A stretch of DNA of 64,000 nucleotides from Phytohabitans houttuyneae (GTDB lineage Bacteria; Actinomycetota; Actinomycetes; Mycobacteriales; Micromonosporaceae): NCBI RefSeq assembly GCF_011764425.1, contig NZ_BLPF01000001.1, forward strand, positions 496,001 through 560,000, given 5' to 3'. Below the pieces are notes generated by a model, which did no database searches, was not told where the DNA came from, and saw only the letters and a program-made list of their open reading frames with translations. Positions within the stretch are counted from its first letter, which is position 1. Each line of letters starts with the position of its first letter. A program made the translations under genes and the position numbers. Below are positions 46,445-54,832 of the stretch, piece after piece.

Positions 46445-48067
46445 CTACGGCACCGGGGTCAGCAGGAGCACCTCCCGGGTGGTGGTGGCGTCGCGGGTGA
46501 CGAGGCGGTACGTGCCGGTGCCGGTGACCTCGACACGCCACTCCGCGCGACCGCCGAAGCGGTGGCCGGTGCGGGAGTCGACGATCCGGTAGAAGCCGTC
46601 GCCGGCGTGTACGAAGCGCCAGCTGCGGCCGAACCGTTCCGTGTTGCTGGGGTCGGTGATGAGCACGTCGCCGACCGGCTGGAGGCGGAACTGCTGGCAC
46701 GCGTCGCCCCGCCAGGTGAACGTCTGCACGGCCGCGCCGCAGGCGTCGAGCACACGGCCGGCGATCTTGTTTTCCAGGCGGGACCAGCCGGCGTCGGTGG
46801 GTAGCGCGCGGAACTTCTGGCAGTCGTTGTCGAGCCAACCCCACTGGGCTACCCGCGCGCCGTCGGCGTTGACGCAGGCGGCCACCTCGGCGACCTTGTT
46901 GCTGTGGCGGTTGAGGACGCTCGACCAGCCGGCGCCGCGGTACTCCAGGCGCCACTGCTGGCACTCGTCGCCCTTGGCCGGCGCGGCCAGCCGGATGTCG
47001 GCACCCTCGTACCCGCAGGTCGGGTTGGACAGCACGCCGCCGGTGGCCCGGTCGACGAGCCGCACGTACGCGGGGCCGCGCCCGAAGCCGCGGTTGCCGC
47101 TGCGCGGGTCGCCCAGGCGCGGCCACCCGTCCTCCCAGCTGATCGGCCGCACCGAGCCCTTGGGCAGTGCCGCGTCGGCGGCGTCGTAGTAGTGGTGCAC
47201 GTAGAGCGATGTCCCGTACACGTCGCCGCCGCCGGTGCCCTGGAAGCCGTTGTACCCGCGCAGCAGCACCGTCCCGCCGCCCCGCAGCAGCGGCACGCCG
47301 TCGCGGTCGAGGTACGGCCCGTGGATGCTCGTGGCCCGGCCGACGACGACCTGGTAGTCCGCGTTGACGCCGCGGCAGCAGAAGTCGAAGCTGGCGAAGA
47401 GGTACCAGTACCGTCCCTTGCGGACGATCGACGGCCCCTCGACCGCCGCGCCGCCGCGCGAGGCGAGCGGGTAGAGCGTCGTGTCCACTGTCGAGAGCAT
47501 GCCCGTGGCGCGGTCGAGGCGGCGCATCTTGACGCCGTCCCAGAAGGAGCCGAAGGACATCCAGGGCACGCCGCGCTCGTCGAAGGCCACGTCGGCGTCG
47601 ATGGCGTTGAAGTTGTCGGTGCCGCCGGAGCGCAGCACCATGCCCCGGTCGACCCACTCGTAGTCCGGGCTGTCCGGGTCCAGCGTGGCATTGGTCGCCA
47701 GGCCGATGACGGAGTTGTTGGTGCCGAAGGAGGAGGCGGCGTAGTAGAGGTGGTACTCGCCGTCGAAGTAGTTGAGGTCCGGTGCCCAGAAGTCGCCGGG
47801 CGTGATGCCCAGCTCGTCCACCACCCACTGCGGCGGCGTGGCGAACACGGTGCCGAGAAACTCCCAGTGCACAAGGTCCTTGGACCGGCGGATCGGCAGG
47901 TACGTGCGGGTGCCGATGTCGCCGGTGATGATCTCGTAGTAATAGCGCCCCTGCTTGAGCAGCGTGGGGTCGTGCGCGATCGGGTCGGGTGAGGCCGGCG
48001 CGGCCGAGGCGGGCGCGGGGAGAAGCACCACCGCCAGCGCGAGCAGGGCGGCCAGCGCGCGCCTCAT
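46445..48067 (-). CDS. GH43 endo-arabinanase-like protein with ricin-type lectin tail
   Basis: This 540-aa protein from ATG 48065-48067 overlaps the previous gene's stop by ATGA. A signal peptide (RRALAALLALAVVLLPAPASA) precedes a five-bladed GH43 domain: HDPTLLKQGRYYY with the base Asp, FWAPDLNYFDG, NAIDADVAFDERGVPWMSFG and the acid Glu in VEGPSIVRKGRYWYL. The segment FASFDFCCRG is typical of arabinan endo-1,5-alpha-L-arabinosidases. The C-terminal ~180 residues contain Q-x-W repeats of a ricin-B lectin (ECQQWRLEY, DCQKFRAL, ACQQFRLQ). It probably cuts arabinan outside the cell, last in the arabinan operon. Confidence 0.88.
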   Translation of the reverse strand: MRRALAALLALAVVLLPAPASAAPASPDPIAHDPTLLKQGRYYYEIITGDIGTRTYLPIRRSKDLVHWEFLGTVFATPPQWVVDELGITPGDFWAPDLNYFDGEYHLYYAASSFGTNNSVIGLATNATLDPDSPDYEWVDRGMVLRSGGTDNFNAIDADVAFDERGVPWMSFGSFWDGVKMRRLDRATGMLSTVDTTLYPLASRGGAAVEGPSIVRKGRYWYLFASFDFCCRGVNADYQVVVGRATSIHGPYLDRDGVPLLRGGGTVLLRGYNGFQGTGGGDVYGTSLYVHHYYDAADAALPKGSVRPISWEDGWPRLGDPRSGNRGFGRGPAYVRLVDRATGGVLSNPTCGYEGADIRLAAPAKGDECQQWRLEYRGAGWSSVLNRHSNKVAEVAACVNADGARVAQWGWLDNDCQKFRALPTDAGWSRLENKIAGRVLDACGAAVQTFTWRGDACQQFRLQPVGDVLITDPSNTERFGRSWRFVHAGDGFYRIVDSRTGHRFGGRAEWRVEVTGTGTYRLVTRDATTTREVLLLTPVP

Positions 48068-49578
48068 CGGGGCACCGCCAGCCGGATCGCGCTCCACGAG
48101 ACCGGCGGCAGCACGACCCGCAGCGTGCCGCCGTCGAGCGACACCAGCGGGGTGGGGTGCGGCACGACCCGGTCGGGATCGTCCTGGGTGTTGGTGGCGC
48201 GGATGTCGTCGTCGGCGAGCGTCCACGCCTCGGCGACGGCCAGGTCACCGGCGAAGAGGTGCAGGTCCACGGTCAGCTCCACGGGGTCGCTCTGGTCACG
48301 GTTGACGGCGAAGACGACCAGGTCGCCACTCTCGGCGTCGTGCGTGGCGACGGCGTCCACGAGGGACACCTCGCCGTGGCGCGCGGTCGCGTACGTGGGC
48401 GCGGCGAGCCGGGTGTGCAGCACGCTCCCCCGGGCCAGCGCGGCCGTCTTCGCAAACGGGTGGAAGATGGTCTGCCGCCACGCCGGCCCTCCGGGCTCGG
48501 TGCGGATCGGCGCGATGACGTTGACGAGCTGGGCCTGGCACGCGGCGGTGACCCTGTCGCTGTGCCGCAGCAGCGAGATCAGCAGGTTTCCGACCACCAC
48601 CGCGTCGGCCACGTTGTACTCGTCCTCGATGACCCGCGGCGCGACCGCCCACTCGTTGGCCGGCTCCTCGGCCTGGAAGCGGGACAGGTACCAGACGTTC
48701 CACTCGTCGAAGGAAATGTTGATCTTCTTTTTGCTGCGCAGCCGGGCGCCCACGCTGTCCGCGGTGGCGACGATGCTGTCCACGAAGTGGTCCATGTCGA
48801 CCGCGCTGGCCAGGAACGAGCCCAGGTCGCCGCCGTGCTCCTCGTAGTACGCGTGGCAGGAGACGTAGTCGACCACGTCGTAGGCGTGCTCCAGCACCGT
48901 CGCCTCCCACGTGCCGAACGTGGGCATCGACGAGCTGGAGCTGCCGCAGGCGACCAGCTCCAGGCCGGGCTCGGCCGAGCGGAGCGCGCGGGCGGTCGAG
49001 GCGGCGAGCAGGCCGTACTCCTGCGGCGTCTTGTGCCCGGTCTGCCACGGCCCGTCGAGCTCGTTGCCGAGGCACCAGAGCGTGATGCCGTACGGCTTGG
49101 CCGCGCCGTTGGCCCGCCGCAGCTCGGACAGCGTCGTGCCCTCCGGGTGGTTGGCGTACTCGTGCACGTCCAGCGCCTCCTGGACGCCGCGGGTGCCGAG
49201 GTTCACCGCGTACATGATCTCGACGTCGGCCTTGCCCGCCCACCGCGCGAACTCGTCGATGCCCACCTCGTTGGTCTCGATGGAGTGCCAGGCGAGGTCG
49301 CGCCGGCGAGGTCGCCGCTCGCGGGGGCCGATGCCGTCCTCCCACCGGTACCCGGACACGAAGTTGCCGCCCGGGTAGCGCACCATCGTGACGCCCATCT
49401 CGCGGGTCAGGGCGAGCACGTCGGTGCGGAACCCGTCCTCGTCGGCCAGCGGGTGGCCGGGCTCGTACAGTCCGGTGTAGACACACCGCCCGAGGTGCTC
49501 CACGAAGGAGCCGAACGTGCGGCGGTTGACCGGAGCCACGACCGCGGCCGGGTCGAGGACGCAAGATGCTACGCGCAT
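48064..49578 (-). CDS. abfA: GH51 alpha-L-arabinofuranosidase
   Basis: This 504-aa protein from ATG 49576-49578 is cytosolic (no signal) and typical in length. It has FGSFVEHLGRCVYTGLYEPGH, MVRYPGGNFVSGYRWEDGIGP, LWCLGNELDGPWQ with the acid/base Glu after Asn, and ISFDEWNVWY with the nucleophile Glu. It removes arabinofuranosyl residues from imported oligosaccharides. It lies between the permease gene and the secreted arabinanase, with overlapping ends, which supports a single operon. Confidence 0.93.
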   Translation of the reverse strand: MRVASCVLDPAAVVAPVNRRTFGSFVEHLGRCVYTGLYEPGHPLADEDGFRTDVLALTREMGVTMVRYPGGNFVSGYRWEDGIGPRERRPRRRDLAWHSIETNEVGIDEFARWAGKADVEIMYAVNLGTRGVQEALDVHEYANHPEGTTLSELRRANGAAKPYGITLWCLGNELDGPWQTGHKTPQEYGLLAASTARALRSAEPGLELVACGSSSSSMPTFGTWEATVLEHAYDVVDYVSCHAYYEEHGGDLGSFLASAVDMDHFVDSIVATADSVGARLRSKKKINISFDEWNVWYLSRFQAEEPANEWAVAPRVIEDEYNVADAVVVGNLLISLLRHSDRVTAACQAQLVNVIAPIRTEPGGPAWRQTIFHPFAKTAALARGSVLHTRLAAPTYATARHGEVSLVDAVATHDAESGDLVVFAVNRDQSDPVELTVDLHLFAGDLAVAEAWTLADDDIRATNTQDDPDRVVPHPTPLVSLDGGTLRVVLPPVSWSAIRLAVPR

Positions 49579-49595
49579 GTCATCCCTTCGAGGGG

Positions 49596-50456
49596 TCACT
49601 TGAGGGCGCCGATGGTGAGGCCACCGCGCCAGTACCGCTGGAGCAGCAGGAACGCGACGATGAGCGGAACGATCGCGACAAGCGCGCCCACGACGATCAC
49701 GTTGAAGAGCGCCGGTCCGGCGTTGCCGAGCGTCGCGGACATGTACCAGGTACGCAGCCCCACGGTGAGCGGGAAGAGGTCGTTGTCGCTGAGCATCACC
49801 AGGGGCAGGAAGAAGTTGTTCCAGGTGGCCACCATCGTGAAGAGCAGCACGGTGACCAGCGCCGGCCGCATCGCCGGGAGCGCCACGCTGCGGAAGACGC
49901 GCAGCTCTCCCGCACCGTCGATCCGGGCCGCCTCCAGCATCTCGTCGGGCACCGAGTCGTGCGCGTAGACCCGCAGCAGGTACACGCCGAACGGGTTGAG
50001 CAGCGACGGCAGGATCACCGCCCACACGGTGTCGGTGAGGCCCGCCTCGCTCATCAACAGGTACGTGGGGAGCACCAGCGCGGTCGCCGGCACCATGATG
50101 AGCCCGAGCAGCGTGGCGAAGAGCAGGTTGCGACCGGGAAAGCGGAGCTTGGCGAACGCGTACCCGGCGAGGGCCGCGATCGCGGTGGCGCCGACGCCGC
50201 TGACCACCGAGTACAGGGCCGAGTTGCGCAGCCACTTGACGTAGACGCCGCCGTCGTGGCTGAAGACGAGCGACAGGTTGTCGAAGAGCTTGAAGTCGCC
50301 GCTGAACCAGAGCGGCGCGGTGCTGAAGAGCCCGTCGTTGTCCTTTGTGGAGGCGACGAGCAGCCACCAGAACGGCAGCAGGAAGTACACGGCCATGAGC
50401 GCCATGACGGCGTGCGAGGCGATGCGACCACCGGTGGTCCGCGCGGGCCGGCTCAC
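49596..50456 (-). CDS. Sugar ABC transporter permease (MalG-like)
   Basis: This 286-aa protein from GTG 50454-50456 overlaps the previous permease gene (GTGA). It has six membrane helices and the EAA loop EAARIDGAGELRVFRSVALPAMRPAL that contacts the ATPase. It has the usual VPATALVLPTYLLM and TWNNFFLPL family segments. It works with the neighbouring permease and binding protein to import arabino-oligosaccharides by inference from context. No ATPase gene is in the window, so a shared MsiK-type ATPase is likely. Confidence 0.9.
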   Translation of the reverse strand: MSRPARTTGGRIASHAVMALMAVYFLLPFWWLLVASTKDNDGLFSTAPLWFSGDFKLFDNLSLVFSHDGGVYVKWLRNSALYSVVSGVGATAIAALAGYAFAKLRFPGRNLLFATLLGLIMVPATALVLPTYLLMSEAGLTDTVWAVILPSLLNPFGVYLLRVYAHDSVPDEMLEAARIDGAGELRVFRSVALPAMRPALVTVLLFTMVATWNNFFLPLVMLSDNDLFPLTVGLRTWYMSATLGNAGPALFNVIVVGALVAIVPLIVAFLLLQRYWRGGLTIGALK

Positions 50457-51334
50457 CGCAACCCGCTCCTTCTGCGGGTGGCGAAGAGGAAGATGTACGA
50501 CCCGACGAACACCACGGCGCCGAGCAGGAACGAGATGGCGGCCGAGTAGTTGTACTGCTGGTACGAGAACGCCTGGTGGTACGCGTACACGTTGGGCGTG
50601 TAGCTGTTGGTTATCGCCCCGGGGTTGAGCGGCTGCAGGATCAGCGGCTCGGTGAAGAACTGGAGCGTCCCGATGATCGTGAAGATCGTGACGAGCACGA
50701 TCGCCGCCGAGATCATCGGGGTCTTGATGCGCAGCGCGGTCTGCACGGCGCCGGCGCCGTCGATCCGGGCCGACTCGTAGACCTCGCGGGGCACGCCCTG
50801 CAGCGCGGCGTACAGCACGATCATGTTGTAACCGGCCCACTGCCAGGTGACGATGTTGCCCAGCGAGTAGAGCACCGTGCCTGACGAGAGAAAGTCCAGG
50901 CTCGTCACCGCGCTGAGCGGGCCGGTGTTGGGGCTGTAGAGGAAGCCCCACATGAGCGTGCCGATGACCACCGGCACCGCGTACGGCACGAACGCGGCCA
51001 GCCGGAACACCCGCGAGAACCGCGACGTCGCCTCGTCGATGAGCAGCGCCGCGACAAGCGCGATCCCGATCATCACCGGCGTCTGCACCGCGCCGAAGAC
51101 CAGCACCCGCACCACGCCGCGGCGAAACTCGGGGTCGCCGAGCGCCTGCCGGTAGTTGTCCAGCCAGGCGAAGACCTCGCCCTCGACAAGGGTCGAGCGG
51201 TAGAGGCTCAGCTTGGCCGCGTACAGCATGGGCAGCAGCAGGAAGAACACGAGCAGGACCGTGAACGGGGTGACGAACAGCCACCCCGCCACGGCCTGCC
51301 GACCGACCCTGGGCCGGCGGGCGACGCTTGTCAT
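50453..51334 (-). CDS. Sugar ABC transporter permease (MalF/UgpA-like)
   Basis: This 293-aa protein from ATG 51332-51334 overlaps the binding-protein stop (ATGA). Six membrane helices; first helix GWLFVTPFTVLLVFFLLLP, EAA loop ESARIDGAGAVQTALRIKTPM, and final helix AISFLLGAVVFVGSYIFLF. This is the first permease of the operon. Confidence 0.9.
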   Translation of the reverse strand: MTSVARRPRVGRQAVAGWLFVTPFTVLLVFFLLLPMLYAAKLSLYRSTLVEGEVFAWLDNYRQALGDPEFRRGVVRVLVFGAVQTPVMIGIALVAALLIDEATSRFSRVFRLAAFVPYAVPVVIGTLMWGFLYSPNTGPLSAVTSLDFLSSGTVLYSLGNIVTWQWAGYNMIVLYAALQGVPREVYESARIDGAGAVQTALRIKTPMISAAIVLVTIFTIIGTLQFFTEPLILQPLNPGAITNSYTPNVYAYHQAFSYQQYNYSAAISFLLGAVVFVGSYIFLFATRRRSGLR

Positions 51335-52674
51335 GAGGCGACCTTGAAGCCCTGCTGTGAGGCGTACGTCGTGATGTTCTGCTGTGCGGTGTCGAGCGCC
51401 GCCGACCACGGTGTCTTCTTCTCGATGGCCTGGTTGAGCCCGGTGGTCAGCTGGTTGAAGTAGTAGCTGTTGAACGGGCTCCACTGGAACTCGCCGATCC
51501 CGTTGTACGCCGGCACGAACACCTCGTTGACCTTCTGGCCGCCGAAGAACTCGTACTCCTTGGTGAGGAAGTAGTCCCACTCGAGGATCGGCGTGGCGGT
51601 CGGGAAGAGGAACGCCTCGTCGATGCCGATCTTCCAGGCGTCCTTGTTGGCGCCGAAGATCTCCATCGCCACCTTCGTGGCCTGCTCGGGGTACTTGGTC
51701 TGGTCGGTCACCGCGAACGACGAGCCACCCCAGTCACCCTGCGCGCTCTCCCCGGCGCTCCACTGTGGAAGCGGCGCGGCCCGCCACTTGCCCGCCGTCG
51801 TCTTGGCCACGCTCGCGAGGTAGCCCGGGCCCCAGCCGGCGGCGATGTACGTGGCGTACTTGCCGCTGCCGAGTCCACTGTAGAAGTCTGTGGTGCCGTA
51901 GGCGACGGTGTCGGCGAGTCCGGTGTCGACGAGGTCATCCCAGTACGCCATCACCTTCTTGGCCGGGTCGTTGTTGAGCCGCACGCCGACGTTCGGCGAC
52001 TGGGCGGCCGTGTACTCGAACGGCCGCGCGCCGGCCTGCCACAGCAGCCCGGTCAGGAAGCCGCCGTCGTTGGCGCCGAAGTCGGTGATGAAGCTGCCCG
52101 CCGAGGCGGCCTTGAGCTTCTGCGCGACCGCTTTGTACTCCGCCCACGTCGCGGGCACGGTGAGGTTGTGCTGCTTGAAGATGTCGTCGCGGTAGAGCAG
52201 TGCCATCGGGCCGGCGTCGACCGGGATCGCGTACACCGAGTCGCCGTTGGTGACCTGCTTCCAGGCCCAGTCGACGTAGTTGCCCTTGATGTCGTTCGCG
52301 CCGTACTTGCCCATGTCGACCAGGTGTTTGGTCAGCTGGAACGTGGGCAGCTCCTGGAACTCCAGCATCGCGACGTCGGGTGCGCCCTTGCCGGCCTTGA
52401 GCGCGGTCTGCAGCTTGGTGTACTGGTCCTGCCCGGCGCCCGCGTTCTCCCACTCGATCTGTATGTCGGTGTGTGTGCGGTTGAAGTGGTCGACCACGCC
52501 TTGGAAAGCCGGGTACCACGCCCAGACCTTGATCTTGACGGGACCGCTCGGCTCCTCGCTCTCGTCGCCGCCGCAGCCGGCGGCGACCAGCGTCAACGCG
52601 GCCAGCGCGGCCGCGATCACGGTCCGGACCGGTCGGCGCCGTCTCCGTTCTACACTGAGGTGCCTGACACTCAT
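51331..52674 (-). CDS. Sugar-binding lipoprotein of ABC transporter
   Basis: This 447-aa protein from ATG 52672-52674 has GGAGGGAA upstream. It has a lipoprotein signal (Arg-rich start, VIAAALAALTLVAAGC) with Cys about 34. The mature protein is an extracellular solute-binding protein type 1: VKIKVWAWYPAFQG, FNRTHTDIQIEWEN, APDVAMLEFQELP, YAIPVDAGPMALLYR and WGGSSFAVTD. It is the first gene of the arabinan operon and faces the LacI regulator gene across a 314-nt region with two candidate operators. Confidence 0.9.
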   Translation of the reverse strand: MSVRHLSVERRRRRPVRTVIAAALAALTLVAAGCGGDESEEPSGPVKIKVWAWYPAFQGVVDHFNRTHTDIQIEWENAGAGQDQYTKLQTALKAGKGAPDVAMLEFQELPTFQLTKHLVDMGKYGANDIKGNYVDWAWKQVTNGDSVYAIPVDAGPMALLYRDDIFKQHNLTVPATWAEYKAVAQKLKAASAGSFITDFGANDGGFLTGLLWQAGARPFEYTAAQSPNVGVRLNNDPAKKVMAYWDDLVDTGLADTVAYGTTDFYSGLGSGKYATYIAAGWGPGYLASVAKTTAGKWRAAPLPQWSAGESAQGDWGGSSFAVTDQTKYPEQATKVAMEIFGANKDAWKIGIDEAFLFPTATPILEWDYFLTKEYEFFGGQKVNEVFVPAYNGIGEFQWSPFNSYYFNQLTTGLNQAIEKKTPWSAALDTAQQNITTYASQQGFKVAS

Positions 52675-52695
52675 CGGTTCCCTCCGCGGGGATTC

Positions 52696-52705
52696 GAAAC
52701 GTTTC
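52696..52705. promoter_or_regulatory. LacI-type operator GAAACGTTTC
   Basis: A perfect 10-bp palindrome with central CG, 22 nt before the binding-protein start codon. This is the classic LacI/GalR half-site arrangement and would block the operon promoter or its early transcription. Confidence 0.65.
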
Positions 52706-52889
52706 ATACGCGTGTTCAGGTAGGCCGGCCCGCGGTGCTGGCACACCAAGGGCCGGCCGTCGAGTCTGGTCAAACCCACACCCGCGGCACGCGTCGCGCG
52801 AGCGCGCGTGAGGGCTCGCCGTGGAGGTGGGTGGGCCACGGCCGCTGTGCTGCGGGAATGGGCTTTCACCCACCCCGTCCTGGTACGAT

Positions 52890-52905
52890 TTTGCAGCGCT
52901 GCAAA
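52890..52905. promoter_or_regulatory. Palindrome TTTGCAGCGCTGCAAA (second operator candidate)
   Basis: A perfect 16-bp palindrome with central CG, 84 nt upstream of the LacI-type gene and 216 nt from the binding-protein start. It may serve autoregulation, or bind the same regulator jointly with the site at 52696. The 314-nt region between the two genes otherwise shows no gene. Confidence 0.6.
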
Positions 52906-52988
52906 CAGCATGCACTCATCGACGATGGTGGGCAAGGGGTAACGTGCCGGAAACTTCTGGTCGAGGCGCTGCGGCGGACGGAGGGCGT

Positions 52989-54023
52989 ATGCGACGAGGA
53001 CGGGAGGTAACCCTCCGCGACGTGGCCGAGCTGGCCGGCGTCTCCAGCCGGACGGTCTCCAATGTGGTCAACGGGTACGCGAACGTCACCGAACGCACCC
53101 GGCTGCGCGTGCAGCAGGCGGTCGACCAGCTCGGCTACCGCCCCAACGTGCTGGCCCGCAACCTGGCCCGCGGCCGCTCCGGGCAGATCGCGGTGGTCGT
53201 GCCGTACCTGGACACGCCGTACTTCTCCGAGCTGCTGCAGGGCATCATCCGCGCCGCCCGGGTCGAGGGCTACAACGTGCTGATCGACCAGACCGACGGC
53301 GACCGCGAGCACGAGCACATGCTCATCAACCACGGCTCCAGCCGCCTGCTCTTCGACGGCGTCATATTCAGCCCGCTCGGCCTGTCGCAGGAGGCGCTCG
53401 CCGACCGCGACCCCGGCCTGCCGCTTGTCATCCTCGGCGAGCGGGTCAGCGACGGCACGTTCGACCACGTGGGCATCGACGACGTGGCGGCGTCCCGCCA
53501 GGCCACCGACCACCTGCTCGACCTCGGCCGCACCCGGCTCGCCGCGATAGGCGACCAGCCGTACGAGACGGGCGAGGCGGCCCAGCTGCGCACCCGCGGG
53601 TTCCGCGAGGCGCACGAGCGGCGCGGCCTCCGCGTGCGCGAGGACCTCATCATCGGTACCCCGAGGTTCAACCGTGTCGACGGCGCCACCGCGATGGCCC
53701 ACCTCCTGGACCGCGACGACCCGCCGGACGCGGTGTTCTGCTACAGCGACCTCGTCGCGCTCGGCGCCATCCACACGCTGGTCGGGCGCGGCCTGCGGGT
53801 GCCGGAGGACGTGGCGGTGATCGGGTACGACGACATCGAGGACGGCCGCTACTCCAACCCGCCCGTCACCACGATCTCCCCCGACAAGGAGATGATCGCC
53901 ACGACCGCGGTCGAGCGCCTCCTGCTCCGGATCGGCAGCCCCACTCCCCCGCCCGGCCTGGAGCTACGCGCCCCCCACCGCCTGATCGTCCGCGAGAGCA
54001 CCACCGGCCGACCCCTACCATGA
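52989..54023 (+). CDS. LacI-family transcriptional regulator of arabinan operon
   Basis: This 344-aa protein from ATG 52989 has GGAGGG upstream. The helix-turn-helix is VTLRDVAELAGVSSRTVSNV with the hinge helix in RPNVLARNLARG. The sensor domain has VVVPYLDTPYFSELLQGI, FDGVIFSPLG, AVFCYSDLVALGA and VAVIGYDDIEDGRYSNP. Its divergent position opposite the arabinan operon and the two palindromes between them support local control, probably repression lifted by arabinose or an arabino-oligosaccharide. Confidence 0.92.
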   Translation: MRRGREVTLRDVAELAGVSSRTVSNVVNGYANVTERTRLRVQQAVDQLGYRPNVLARNLARGRSGQIAVVVPYLDTPYFSELLQGIIRAARVEGYNVLIDQTDGDREHEHMLINHGSSRLLFDGVIFSPLGLSQEALADRDPGLPLVILGERVSDGTFDHVGIDDVAASRQATDHLLDLGRTRLAAIGDQPYETGEAAQLRTRGFREAHERRGLRVREDLIIGTPRFNRVDGATAMAHLLDRDDPPDAVFCYSDLVALGAIHTLVGRGLRVPEDVAVIGYDDIEDGRYSNPPVTTISPDKEMIATTAVERLLLRIGSPTPPPGLELRAPHRLIVRESTTGRPLP

Positions 54024-54027
54024 TCGG

Positions 54028-54765
54028 ATGAGGTCAGTACTCGTCACCGGCGGCTCCCGGGGCATCGGCGCCGCGATCGTGCGCGCGTTCGCCGCCGACG
54101 GAGACCGCGTCGCGATCCACCACCGGGCCTCGGCCGACCTGGCCGAGACGCTCCGGGCCGAGCTGCCCGGTGAGGGACACGTCGTCGTCGACGGCGACGT
54201 CTCCGACCCGGACGCGGTCAGCCGCTTCGTCGAGCAGGCGGCCAAGGCGCTCGGCGGGCTGGACGTCGTGGTCAACAACGCCGCGGTGTTTCCGCCGCAC
54301 CCGATCGTCGCCACCTCGTACGAGGAGTGGCAGCAGGCGTGGCGGCACACCCTCGCCGTCAACCTCGTCGGGCCGGCCAACGTGTGCTGGTGCGCGCTGC
54401 GCCACATGCGGCCCGGCGGACGGATCGTCAACGTCACGTCCCGCGGCGCCTTCCGCGGCGAGCCGGACCAGCCCGCCTACGGCGCGAGCAAGGCCGGCCT
54501 CAACGCCCTGACCCAGTCCCTCGCGCTGGCGCTCGGTCCGCAGGGGATCGCGGTGACCGCGGTGGCGCCGGGGTTCGTCGAGACCGACATGACCAACGAG
54601 CACCTCAAGGCACCGCGCGGCGACGCGATCCGGGCGCAGAGCCCGTTCAACCGGGTCGCCCTCCCCTCGGAGATCGCTGCCGCCGTGCGCTACCTGGCCT
54701 CCCCCGAGGCCGAGTGGGCCAGCGGCGCCGTCCTGGACCTCAACGGCGCCTCCTACCTGCGCTGA
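54028..54765 (+). CDS. SDR family oxidoreductase
   Basis: This 245-aa protein from ATG 54028 begins 4 nt after the LacI stop, so it is probably co-transcribed with the regulator. VLVTGGSRGIGAAI, VVNNAA, NVTSRGAF with Ser and YGASKAG with Tyr/Lys are complete SDR motifs. The end WASGAVLDLNGASYL is FabG-like. Co-transcription suggests an oxidoreductase step in sugar metabolism, but no substrate can be assigned. Confidence 0.85.
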   Translation: MRSVLVTGGSRGIGAAIVRAFAADGDRVAIHHRASADLAETLRAELPGEGHVVVDGDVSDPDAVSRFVEQAAKALGGLDVVVNNAAVFPPHPIVATSYEEWQQAWRHTLAVNLVGPANVCWCALRHMRPGGRIVNVTSRGAFRGEPDQPAYGASKAGLNALTQSLALALGPQGIAVTAVAPGFVETDMTNEHLKAPRGDAIRAQSPFNRVALPSEIAAAVRYLASPEAEWASGAVLDLNGASYLR

Positions 54766-54786
54766 CCGCACGCTCAGCGAGGCGGA

Positions 54787-54822
54787 GGGCGGCCCGGGAG
54801 TGCCATCGCTCCCGGGCCGCCC
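54787..54822. terminator. Bidirectional strong stem-loop terminator
   Basis: GGGCGGCCCGGGAG and its exact complement CTCCCGGGCCGCCC form a 14-bp stem around TGCCATCG. It lies between the convergent stops at 54765 and 54833. Confidence 0.75.
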
Positions 54823-54832
54823 AGTCCGTGGC

